Shown here: piece after piece, positions 1-10,000 of the stretch
Numbering within the stretch: position 1 is the stretch's first letter
How the letters are laid out: each line of letters begins with the position of its first letter
Source of the DNA: Chitinophagaceae bacterium
Lineage (GTDB): Bacteria; Bacteroidota; Bacteroidia; Chitinophagales; Chitinophagaceae
Assembly: GCA_016702745.1 (NCBI GenBank)
Contig: JADJDJ010000002.1
Location: forward strand, 930,001-994,000
DNA: 64,000 bases
Reading direction: 5' to 3'
The notes under the pieces: model-generated
What the model was told of the DNA's origin: nothing
Database searches by the model: none
The model's input: only the letters and a program-made list of their open reading frames with translations
Position numbers and translations under genes: made by a program

Positions 1-49
1 TGACTGTGACCGTTCAGTATTTTAAAAGAAAAGATATTTTAAGTTAACC

Positions 50-736
50 ATGAGAAAACTATTGGTATTTGCCGCGATACTTCTGCCCGCCTTGCTCCCT
101 GCACAGGATGTAAAGGAACTGTTACAGAAGGTAAAGGATAAATATGACCAGGTAAAGGATTATACCGCAGAAGGGAAGCTGAAGACAAATGTACTTTTTA
201 TCAAAGCGCCGGTAGCTACCGTTAAAATCTGGTATAAGAAACCGGATAAGATTAAAATAAAAAACGAGAAAGGGGTATCCTTTATTCCCAAAGGGTCCGT
301 GAATATTAATATGAACAATGTACTGGGGCTGAGTAACTATGAAGCGATAGTATCCGGTACAGAAAAAGTGGGGGGCACTGATTGTAAAGTGATTAAAATA
401 TTTCCTTTAAGTGATGAGGATAATATCAGCCGGGCCACGCTTTATGTGGATGAACAGCAATTGCTGGTAAAAAGATCGGTGATCAGCACGCGGGAAAACG
501 GAACCTATGAATTAGTGATGCAGTATAAACAATATGCGGCGTATGGACTGCCTGATAAAGTGGAACTCACTTTCAATACCAGGGATTATAAACTACCCAA
601 GGGTATCTCCATTGATTACGATAACGGAGCGGATAAGGATAAAAAGGAGCGGACAGGCCCTAAAAAAGGAAAAGTGGAGATTGTGTATACAAAGTACACG
701 ATAAACAAAGGCGTACCCGATTCAATTTTCAACTGA
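50..736 (+). CDS. LolA-like outer-membrane lipoprotein carrier family protein
   Basis: A 228-residue secreted protein with a clear Sec signal peptide (MRKLLVFAAILLPALLPAQ, cleavage after the AQ). The mature part begins with an amphipathic helix (KELLQKVKDKYDQVKDYTAEG) followed by alternating beta strands, and has the pattern of the LolA/LolB-like half-barrel fold: Trp-Tyr-Lys-Lys-Pro-Asp near residue 64 and a late strand with conserved YELVMQYKQY. By family this would bind a lipid or lipoprotein acyl chain in the periplasm. The C-terminal region is lysine rich (KDKKERTGPKKGK). It is not the classical LolA length or motif set, so the precise role is inferred. It faces pdxA tail to tail with only 13 bases between the stops. 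Confidence 0.65.
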   Translation: MRKLLVFAAILLPALLPAQDVKELLQKVKDKYDQVKDYTAEGKLKTNVLFIKAPVATVKIWYKKPDKIKIKNEKGVSFIPKGSVNINMNNVLGLSNYEAIVSGTEKVGGTDCKVIKIFPLSDEDNISRATLYVDEQQLLVKRSVISTRENGTYELVMQYKQYAAYGLPDKVELTFNTRDYKLPKGISIDYDNGADKDKKERTGPKKGKVEIVYTKYTINKGVPDSIFN

Positions 737-749
737 CGTCATCAATATA

Positions 750-1832
750 TTATTCTTCAATGGCTTCATCCCTGGCATTTGCGAGGAGGGCGTTTGTCAT
801 TTTTTTCAATGGATTTTCCCGGTTCGTTTCATAACCATTTCTTCGGTTGATGATATCGATACATTCAAACAACGCCGTCATAAAAGAGGAATGGTCTGCT
901 TTATTCTTACCGGCAATATCAAAGGCAACGCCATGATCCGGTGAGGTTCTGATGGCCGGAAGTCCGGCTGTATAATTAAAACCATCTCCGGCAGCCAGTG
1001 CTTTGAAAGGAATCAAACCCTGATCGTGGTACATGGCCAGTACGGCATCAAACCGGTCAAAACTTCTTCTGGCAAAAAATGCATCGGCACTGTAAGGCCC
1101 CACCACCATGATATTACTGTTCTTTGCTTCGCGGATGGCAGGTTTGATAATTGTTTCTTCTTCATTCCCGATCAGTCCTTCATCTCCGGCATGGGGGTTC
1201 AGTCCCAGTACCGCGATCCGGGGTTTATCAATTCCAAAATCCTTTTGCAGGCTCTTGTTCATGATCTGGAGTTTGCTCAGGATACTTTCTTTGCTGATAT
1301 GTTTGGTGATATCCTGCACGGATACATGTTCGGTAACAAGGGCTACCCTGAAATCACCGGCGCAAAGCATCATCACCACATCATTCACCCCGAAAATGGT
1401 TTTCAGGTAGGGGGTATGACCGGTAAAACTGAATTCAGGAGATTGAATATTCTTTTTATGGATAGGAGCGGTCACCAGTCCGTCGATTTGTTTTTGTTTG
1501 AGGGCTGCCACGGCAGTTTGCAGGGACAGGACACCGTATTTACCACCGATATCCGTCATCTGTCCGGGAGTAATGGCTACTTCTTCTTCCCAGCAATTGA
1601 AAAGATTCACCTGTTTATGATTGATCCGGTCAAATTCCTTGGTGGTTTGGTAATTGATATTGTATTCCGGTACTGATTTCCGGTAAAAATTAATGGCTTT
1701 ATTGGAAGCGAAAATAACCGGGGTGCAATGTTCCAGAATCCGGTTATCAGAAAAGGTTTTGATGATCAGTTCGATGCCGATCCCGTTCAGGTCGCCGCAG
1801 GTAATACCGATCAGTGGTTTATTGGGGGTCAT
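750..1832 (-). CDS. pdxA: 4-hydroxythreonine-4-phosphate dehydrogenase
   Basis: PdxA oxidises 4-phosphohydroxy-L-threonine in the DXP-dependent route to pyridoxal 5'-phosphate, in the cytoplasm. The 360-residue product has full family length and the expected landmarks: N-terminal IGITCGDLNGIGIE, FTGHTPYL, LNPHAGDEG, the metal/substrate segment MYHDQGLIPFK, and RTSPDHGVAFDIAG near the C-terminus. The histidines in these motifs are the zinc ligands in known PdxA structures. ATG start is supported by the N-terminal beta strand beginning at once. It lies 69 bases downstream of the broken peroxidase gene on the same strand and may share its transcript. Confidence 0.95.
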   Translation of the reverse strand: MTPNKPLIGITCGDLNGIGIELIIKTFSDNRILEHCTPVIFASNKAINFYRKSVPEYNINYQTTKEFDRINHKQVNLFNCWEEEVAITPGQMTDIGGKYGVLSLQTAVAALKQKQIDGLVTAPIHKKNIQSPEFSFTGHTPYLKTIFGVNDVVMMLCAGDFRVALVTEHVSVQDITKHISKESILSKLQIMNKSLQKDFGIDKPRIAVLGLNPHAGDEGLIGNEEETIIKPAIREAKNSNIMVVGPYSADAFFARRSFDRFDAVLAMYHDQGLIPFKALAAGDGFNYTAGLPAIRTSPDHGVAFDIAGKNKADHSSFMTALFECIDIINRRNGYETNRENPLKKMTNALLANARDEAIEE

Positions 1833-1901
1833 ATAGTTAATGTTGGGTGCTAAAGATATAATAATATAATGATCCGGCTTTGAAGCAGTGGAAGCACCCG
1901 T

Positions 1902-3786
1902 TTATCTCACAAAGCTGGTATCGGTCAGTGCCCGCATAAAGGCAATGATATCTTTGATTTCTTTCCGGGTTAACCGCAGATTATCGAAAGGCAGGGTCTG
2001 GTATTCAGGTGCAATATGCAAGCCCTTACCACCGCCTTTATTATAGAACTCCATTACTTCTTCCAAAGTCTGAAAAACGCCATTATGCATATATGGAGCG
2101 GTCAAAGCTACATTTCTTAAGGTAGGTGTTTTGAATGCATACCGGTGTGCTTCGGAACGGGTAAATAAATATTTACCCGGATCATCATCGAGTGTTGGGT
2201 TTTTCCGGTCACGGGTAGCAGGTACACCCAGCACTTCTGATTCGGTTTCAGCCCAGGCGGGCGGTACCACGCCATTAAAAAGTGGTATAAAATGACAGGT
2301 GGCGCATTTGGCTTTGCCGGCAAACAGATTGAACCCTCTTTTTGCAGAAGCTGACAATGCTTTTTTATCGCCCCGCATATATTGGTCGAAAGGGGCATTT
2401 AATGACACGAGAGACCGGACATAACAAGATATAGTATTTGCGATAGTAAAAGGGCTGATATGGATTTTATCCGACGGGTAAGCTTTTTTGAAAAGTGAAT
2501 CATAGGTAGCATTTTTTTCAGTTTATCAACGGATTCTTTCATGGAGCCTTCCATCTCCTCAATATTATGTACTACTTCGCTCAATTGATTTTCTAGAATG
2601 TCTGCCCGGCTGTCGTAGAATTGTTTGGTTTGAAAACCGGAATTAATAACTGTTGGTGTATTTCTCTTGAGTTTGTAAGACTGATTAATGGAATAGGGTT
2701 TGTCAAGTCCGTCCGTAAATGCCAGCTCTGGTTTATGGCAGGAAGCGCAGCTGCGGGTTCCGGTTCCTGAAAGAATAGGGTCTGCAAATAACAGCTTTCC
2801 CAGATACACTCTTTCAGGTGTAACCCAGTATTCGCTGGGAGGGGAGTAGAAATTAATATTCAGTAAATCAGCTGCAAAAAGAGATTCGGCAGAAAAGTTG
2901 ACAGCATTTCGCCCCGGAGGAATACCAATACCTGTTCTAATCCTGGTTTGTACGACTTGCCGGTACAATGGATTGAGGTATTCAGTAATAAAGTTTAGTC
3001 TGTTAAACTGGTTAAAATTACCTTGGCTGTCTAAATGCTCTGTGTTTTGATTGATCGAAATTAAAAGGGCATCTATTTGTGCTTTTTTTTCAGCAGGAAA
3101 TATTTCCCGGTAAATTTCCAGTAGCTGTTTAATTCCTTCAAAGGAGGCAATGGCTTCCGGTAATGAATGGTTGGCAACGGGAGAATCGAACCCGGTTATA
3201 CCTATGGTAGTGATACCGATAATGGAAGAACGAATGGCATCGAAAACAAGTTCCTGGCTGAATTTAAAATGCCGGTCCGGTTCTTTTTCCATGTTTTGCA
3301 AAATTGGAATCATGGCACTGGCCAGGGCGGCCAGCTGGTTGAAGCTGCTGTCGGCATTCCAGTCTGCATATATTAATTGTTCAATAGCCTGAAAACCCTG
3401 AGGAGGTATGATCCGGTCTGCTGTTTCAGATTCTATTCTGGAAATAGAAGGTCCGTTCAGGTACCTGGCCTGAAAAGGATTGAAATAGTCGGTAAGTACC
3501 GCCATTTTTTAAAAGCGGTTCTTGCAAGGGTATATTTCCTTTTAATTGATTCGGGATCATTTTTTTCAATTGCAGCAATCCGCAGGGATTCAATGGAGGT
3601 TTTTACGTCCTGAATTTGTTTTGTCAGCAGCAGGTCCACCTTTTTTTGAAATTCAAAGCCATCTTTTTGCCTGAATACAGTGGCTGTACAAATAAAGAAA
3701 ACCGCAATTAGTATCGTAGATTTTCCTGTGAAATTTACGTAAGTGGTGCCAGGACTAAGTTGAGTGTGCTTTTTTAAGTGATTCAT
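1902..3786 (-). pseudogene. Di-haem cytochrome c peroxidase (MauG-like), split by two single-base frameshifts
   Basis: Three minus-strand reading frames join into one about 625-residue protein. Frame A (3786 to about 3510) has an N-terminal membrane/signal segment and a helical region ending in ARTAFKK; frame B (about 3505 to 2518) continues at once with MAVLTDYFNPFQARYLNGPS and carries the first haem site CASCH and the NTPTVINSGF segment; frame C (to 1902) resumes with SLNAPFDQYMRGD and carries the second haem site CATCH plus the TPTLRNVALTAPYMHNG signature. Each break sits on a run of the same base (T6 at 3505-3510, T7 at 2512-2518 on the + strand), and adding one base to each run restores a continuous protein. 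Family members reduce peroxide in the periplasm. Either a recent pseudogene or, more likely, sequence error. The function call is firm; intactness is uncertain. Confidence 0.8.
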
Positions 3787-3925
3787 CGCTACTAAGTTAG
3801 GATGGTTTTAGTATTTATACTTATTACCCAGGTGAAAAACCCTAGAAATAATTGAGGGATAAACCTCTTGACCAGAATCAGTTTTTGATCCATTTTTACC
3901 CAATAATAACCAATATCCAAATTCG
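3787..3925. other. Divergent intergenic region
   Basis: A 139-base spacer between the oppositely oriented peroxidase and metallophosphoesterase genes, so it should hold both promoters. It is AT rich, but no close match to TTTG-N20-TAnnTTTG was found on either strand. Confidence 0.4.
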
Positions 3926-6900
3926 ATGAAACAACTATCCACCGTCCTGAAACACGCATTCTTGTGTTCCGTATTATTTCTGCTACAAAACCAATACGCC
4001 TCCGGGCAAACCAGCATTATTGCTTATGGCAGTTCCTGGAAATACTTAGATAATAACACCAGACCGGCTAACTGGCAAACCAGCGGATTCAATGATGCCG
4101 CATGGGCAACAGGTAATGCTGAGCTGGGTTATGGTGATGCACCGGTAACAACAGTATCTTTTGGTCCTGATGCGAACAATAAGTATATCACTACATATTT
4201 CAGAAAATCGGTTACAATTGCCAATCCGGCCAGTTTTACCAACTTCACGCTGAATGTACGCAGGGATGATGGCGTAGTAGTATATGTTAACGGAACAGAG
4301 CGTTATGCGAATAATATGCCGGCAGGACGTTTGCACTCTACACTCGCCAGCACGGCAGCTGCTGATGACGGAGCCACACCACAAACAGTTACATTATCAT
4401 CAGCTTTTTTTTCTGCTGGTACCAATGTGATAGCAGTGGAAATACACCAGAGTGATATTACCAGTTCAGATCTCACTTTTGATTTGGAGCTGTTGGGCAA
4501 TTCAGCACCCGTTGCTTTGATTAACTACGGGACCAGCTGGAAATATTTGGATAATAATTCAAGGCCAGCTAACTGGGAAATGGTAGCTTACAATGATGCC
4601 GCCTGGGCAACTGGTCTTTCTGAACTTGGTTACGGCGATGCACCGGCTACTACTGTTTCTTTTGGTCCGGATGTCAATAACAAATATGTCACCACTTATT
4701 TTAGAAAGAATTTTACAATCACTGGATTGAATACACTCAATTCTCTTACACTGAATCTGATTCGGGATGACGGAATGGTGGTTTATGTAAATGGTGTAGA
4801 AGTAGTAAGGGATAATATGCCGGGAGGTACTGTTGGTCATAACACGTTGGCTTCAGCAGCTATTTCAGGTGCCGGAGAAACTACACCGGTTTCTTTTAGC
4901 CTTTCTACCTGTTCTTTTGTTGAAGGCAGCAATACAATTGCGGTTGAAATGCATCAGAGTGATGTTACCAGCTCAGATCTTTCTTTTGACCTGGAGTTGG
5001 TCGCAGTAGTTGGGGGCGGCTCACCAACACTTACCCGAGGCCCTTATCTGCAGGCAGGTACACAAACCAGTCTTACTTTCCGCTGGAGAACCAGTTCGGC
5101 ATGTTTGGGAAGAGTAAGAGTTGGTCCTTCCAATGGTACCTATACTACGGCTACTGCCAGCGAAACCTGTCCTACCACAGAACATGTTGTTACCTTATCT
5201 GGTTTGACGGCTGATACAAAATATTTTTATGAAATCGGAGCTACTGATGGTACTGTATTTCAAAGTGGTGCCCAGAACTTCTTCCGCACCAATCCACCGG
5301 CTAATACAACCCGGAAGATCCGGATTACCGCATTTGGTGACTGTGGCAGGGGAAATGCCACCTATCAGGATAATAACCTGGCCAACTATCAAAGTTACCT
5401 GACAGCTAATGGAATTGATGCCCCTGATGCATGGATACTTTTGGGTGACAATGCGTATAACTCCGGTACTGATGCCGAGTATACTTCAAACTTCTTTAAT
5501 ATTTACCAGGGCAATATTTTAAAGAATCACAAACTTTATCCGGCACCCGGTAATCACGATTATGGCAACAGTGCGGCAAATAAAGCCTCCAGAACGATGC
5601 CATATCACAACAATTTTACGGTACCCAATGCCGGTCAGGCAGGTGGAGTAGCGTCAAACAGGCCTAATTATTATTCCTATGATATCGGTAATGTTCACTT
5701 CCTCTCCCTTGATTCATATGGTACCGAATCAGATGGCACCAGTATGGAAATAGTCGGTGGTAGTGCCATGAAAACCTGGCTCGATGCTGATTTAGCAGTC
5801 AACACAAAAAAGTGGGTGATTGCTTACTGGCACCATGCACCCTACACAAAATCAAGTCATAACTCAGATAGTGAAGGAGACCTGGTGAATATTCGTCAGA
5901 ATTTTATTGATTTCCTCGAAAACCGGGGTGTGGATCTGATTATTTGCGGGCATAGTCATGCCTATGAGAGAGGTTATCTCATTAAAAACTATAATGGTAA
6001 CTGGGCTTCATTTAATAGTGCGACGCATGCCGTAAGTATATCCAACGCCAGATATGATAACGCTTCCAATTGCCCGTATATCTATAATACAACTCCTGCC
6101 GATCATGGAACAGTGTATGTGGTAGCCGGATCAGCAGGAGCCAGCGGTGGCGTTAACACTGGTTTTGCAGCGGGTCCCATGCCTTTTTCTGTAAACGATG
6201 CCGGTATATTCTATTTTGAAGTGGAAGACAACCGGCTGGATGCAAAAATGCTCCGTCAGAACGGAACCATTTTCGATCAGTTCACCATTATGAAAGATGC
6301 GGGTACTTCCAACACCTTTAATATTACCAACGGTTCCAGCCAGGATTTAACAGCCTCATGGCCACAGTCAGGGAATTATACCTGGGTGAATACAGTTGGA
6401 ACAACAAGGTCGGTTACAGTAACCCCGCCCAATAATGCCACTACTGTTTACCAGGTGCGTGATGCATTTAACTGTGTTCAGGATCAGTTTACCGTTAATA
6501 CTTCCGGTACACTGCCCGTTACCCTGAGAAATTATGATGTAAGACTGGTTAACGGAAAAGTTAATGTGAGCTGGACAAAAGAGAACGAACAAAACAGCAA
6601 GGATTTTACAATTGAAAGATCAGTGAATGGAGTTGATTTTACAGTGCTGGGTAAAGTAACAGCAGCCGGTTTTTCCACCAGCAGCCGTTCCTATGCATTT
6701 ACAGACCCGGCTCCTTTAAAGGGAATCAGTTATTACCGTCTTTCACAGACGGATATTGATAACCGTTCCGCTTTTATGGGTGTAAAAAAGATTACAAATA
6801 ATGATGCCAGGGATTTTGAAGTAAAAGTGCTGAACCTGAATAATGGTAACCTGGTATTGCAATTGAGCTCACAGGTGCAGGCTGTGTATACCATCAGCAT

Positions 6901-7054
6901 TACCGATATGAGCGGACGTCGTGTGAAATCAGAAACCATCCGCCTGGATGCCGGTATGGTAACTAAAACATATCAGCTGACTTCCGGTACCTATATCTGG
7001 GATGTAAGCAATAATAAAGGAGAAGCAATCCTGAAGAAGTCAATAGTACATTGA
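3926..7054 (+). CDS. T9SS-secreted metallophosphoesterase with duplicated jelly-roll domains
   Basis: A 1042-residue exported phosphoesterase. Order: signal peptide (1-28); two copies of a galactose-binding-like beta-sandwich module (about 30-190 and 198-362), each with SWKYLDNN, PANW, ELGYGDAP, KYITTYFRK or KYVTTYFRK, and VYVNG; a fibronectin-III-like domain typical of purple acid phosphatases (about 367-455, RGPYLQAG, TSLTFRWRT); the metallophosphoesterase core with the metal-ligand blocks FGDCGRG (about 471), LLGDNAY (506), PGNHDYG (542), YWHHAP (634) and CGHSHAYERG (674); a small Ig-like segment; and a T9SS type A C-terminal sorting domain (about 965-1042). It likely hydrolyses phosphoesters outside the cell or on the surface. 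It heads a row of four T9SS cargo genes. Confidence 0.9.
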   Translation: MKQLSTVLKHAFLCSVLFLLQNQYASGQTSIIAYGSSWKYLDNNTRPANWQTSGFNDAAWATGNAELGYGDAPVTTVSFGPDANNKYITTYFRKSVTIANPASFTNFTLNVRRDDGVVVYVNGTERYANNMPAGRLHSTLASTAAADDGATPQTVTLSSAFFSAGTNVIAVEIHQSDITSSDLTFDLELLGNSAPVALINYGTSWKYLDNNSRPANWEMVAYNDAAWATGLSELGYGDAPATTVSFGPDVNNKYVTTYFRKNFTITGLNTLNSLTLNLIRDDGMVVYVNGVEVVRDNMPGGTVGHNTLASAAISGAGETTPVSFSLSTCSFVEGSNTIAVEMHQSDVTSSDLSFDLELVAVVGGGSPTLTRGPYLQAGTQTSLTFRWRTSSACLGRVRVGPSNGTYTTATASETCPTTEHVVTLSGLTADTKYFYEIGATDGTVFQSGAQNFFRTNPPANTTRKIRITAFGDCGRGNATYQDNNLANYQSYLTANGIDAPDAWILLGDNAYNSGTDAEYTSNFFNIYQGNILKNHKLYPAPGNHDYGNSAANKASRTMPYHNNFTVPNAGQAGGVASNRPNYYSYDIGNVHFLSLDSYGTESDGTSMEIVGGSAMKTWLDADLAVNTKKWVIAYWHHAPYTKSSHNSDSEGDLVNIRQNFIDFLENRGVDLIICGHSHAYERGYLIKNYNGNWASFNSATHAVSISNARYDNASNCPYIYNTTPADHGTVYVVAGSAGASGGVNTGFAAGPMPFSVNDAGIFYFEVEDNRLDAKMLRQNGTIFDQFTIMKDAGTSNTFNITNGSSQDLTASWPQSGNYTWVNTVGTTRSVTVTPPNNATTVYQVRDAFNCVQDQFTVNTSGTLPVTLRNYDVRLVNGKVNVSWTKENEQNSKDFTIERSVNGVDFTVLGKVTAAGFSTSSRSYAFTDPAPLKGISYYRLSQTDIDNRSAFMGVKKITNNDARDFEVKVLNLNNGNLVLQLSSQVQAVYTISITDMSGRRVKSETIRLDAGMVTKTYQLTSGTYIWDVSNNKGEAILKKSIVH

Positions 7055-7094
7055 TAGGTAGTGTTATAATGATGTGGAATTGAAAATGATTCTT

Positions 7095-10000
7095 ATGAAA
7101 AAACCATTGATCCTGTTTATCCTGCTGACGGCTGCACTGGCCGTGCGTGCACAGGTCATCAGACCCATGACCGCACGCTACAGCAACCCATCTGTGAAGG
7201 GTAATATTGTTTATGTTTCCAATAATATTATCACTTCCGCCGGGACCATTACAACGGAAGCTCCTCCGGGGGGTACGGCTGTAAATAACAGCCATGTCTC
7301 GGAGAATATAGATATCGAATCCAGCGGTTCCTCTAATACTTCTTTCATTGCATTGGGAGCCACCTGGAAATATTATTCAACCGGGGCAGCACCCGGTGGG
7401 AGCTGGAAAAACCTGGGTTATAATGATGTGGCATGGCCCGCTGGAGCCTCAGAGCTGGGTTACGGAGACGGGGATGAAGCAACCTGTATCCCTTCCGGTG
7501 GTGGTGGTACGCTCTGTGCCCCTACTGGTAATAAGTACATCACATCTTATTTCCGGAAATCAATTACCATACCTGATCCGACATTATTTGGCGCCTTTAT
7601 TTTTAATGTGGAACGGGATGACGGAATGGTGGTATATGTAAATGGAGTAGAAGTAAAACGCGATAACATGCCTACGGGCGTTATCGCTTATGGCACTTTA
7701 GCAGCTGCCAATGCAGAAGATGTTGTCGTGACATTTTCGATACCCGCTTCTTATTTTGTTGCCGGAACCAATGATATTGCAGTTGAAGTACACCAGGATG
7801 CAATCACCAGCTCAGACCTTTCTTTTAATTTAAGCCTGGAAGGCACTACCAACTCTTATTTGTATATCGCTATGGGTGATTCCTGGAAATACTGGGCCAA
7901 TACCCAGGCGAATGCTCCGGCAGCCACCTGGAAAAATGCGGGATTCAATGATGCAGCCTGGACAACAGCAGCCACAGAAATGGGATATGGTGATGGTGAT
8001 GAAACAACCTGTATTCCTTCAGGTGGTGGCGGAACCGTTTGCGCTCCCACCGGCAATAAATACATAACCACCTATTTCAGAAAAGTAGTCAATATCCCCA
8101 GCCCCTCTTCATTCGGTACATTTACTTTTAATGTAGAAAGGGATGATGGATTTGTATTGTACGTCAATGGGACTGAAATTACCCGCAATAATATGCCCAA
8201 TGGGGCGATAGCTTATGCTACTTTGGCAACTGCGGCTGTAGATGACGAAGTGATTACAGTTTCTGTTTCGTCTGCTGTTTTTTCAGCAGGCAATAATACT
8301 ATTGCCGTAGAAGTACACCAAAATGTTATCAAGAGCAATGACCTTTCTTTTAATTTAAGTCTGGAAGCCTTTACCGACCGTTTTGTTGGTTCCAGTGCCC
8401 AGTGGAAATATCTGGATAATAATACCCGCCCGGCCAACTGGGAAACCACCGCCTATAATGATGCAGCATGGGCATCGGGTTTCGCTTACCTTGGATATGG
8501 CGATACCCATATCAGAACAACCGTTTCTTACGGGCCAGATGTAAACAATAAATATGTAACTACCTATTTCCGGAAAGTCGTTAATATACCCAATGCCAGT
8601 TCCTATGCTCAGTTTATTTTAAAACTGCGAAGGGATGATGGGGCTGTTGTGTACGTGAACGGAACCGAAGCGGTCAGAAGCAATATGCCCGCCGGGGTTA
8701 TTGCGCATGGAACACTGGCAGCAGGTAATGTTTCCGGTGCTGCTGAAACCGCTGACAATACTTATATTCTCAGCTCTTCACTTTTTGTAAACGGAAATAA
8801 TACGATAGCAGTGGAAGTCCACCAGGATCAGCTGAACAGCTCTGACCTGGGATTCGATTTGCAGCTGGATGGATCCAATGATTCTACTTTCAATTCTTCC
8901 AGTGCCGATCTTACGCTTCCATCCTGTACCCAGGTTTTATTCGCCGGATTATACTGGGGAGCTACACAGGGTACCGATGGAACGAATACAGCATGGATTA
9001 CTAATGAAAATTCAGTAGACCTGAAACTGCCGGGTTCAAGCAGCTATATTACACTTACATCTTCGCAAACAGACTATCATAATGGTACCCTTGTTCCTGG
9101 GTTACCTCATACAGGATATCGCTGTTTCGTTGATATAACTTCCCTTTTAAATGCCACCAGCCCGAACGGAACATATACCATCGCCAATGTATGCAGCCCG
9201 GCAGGGATTGTAAATGCGGCAGGTGGCTGGACGATCGTTATAGCCTATTCTGACCCGTCTACTATTACAAGAAATCTGACGGTATTTGATGGCTCAGTGA
9301 TTATGAACGGTGGTGATCCGGCATTGAATATTCCGATTTCCGGTTTCAATACACCTCCATCCGGACCAGTGAGTTGCGAATTGGGTGCCGTGGTGTATGA
9401 TGGAGACCGGGTGTCAACCGATGAATTTTCATTTAAACAGGATTCCAATCCTGCTATTGGTTCTTATACCAATCTTACTCCCAATGCTACGGCCAACCTG
9501 AATGATATGTGGAACTCCACCATATCATACAAAGGATCAGTGGTCACTACACGTGTACCTGCCCATCAGAATACACTGGGTTATGATGCCGATATCATTG
9601 ACGTACCAAATGCAGGTAATGCTGTTTTGGGAAACAGCCAAAGTTCGGCAAGCATCCGGTTTAGCTCTCCTTCAGAAAACTACATGCTGCAGGTAGCAAC
9701 CACCGCGATTTCCCAATACTCACCCATTTTTGATTTCCGTAAAAACTCAACGGATGTCAATGGCGGATCCCTGGCTCCTGGTGATGTGATCCGGTACCAG
9801 CTGAGTTACCAGAATACCGGAAATGATGCCAGCGTATCGACCAATATTGTTGACAGGATTCCAAGGAATACAACCTACAGGCCTGGCACCCTTTCTATCA
9901 ATGGCGTTGCCAAAACAGACGCAGCTGGTGATGATGAAGCAGAATATGATATCGTAAACGATCAGGTGGTCTTCCGCTTAGGAACCGGCGCCTCCAGTTC

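Noticed and set aside
1..49. 3' end of a preceding gene
   Set aside because: Too short to identify; the frame cannot be tested.
3150..3613. Several + strand open frames
   Set aside because: Shadows of the peroxidase gene on the opposite strand; no family pattern.
7074..7094. Start of the giant T9SS gene at GTG 7074
   Set aside because: Adds non-signal residues; ATG 7095 gives a clean signal peptide.
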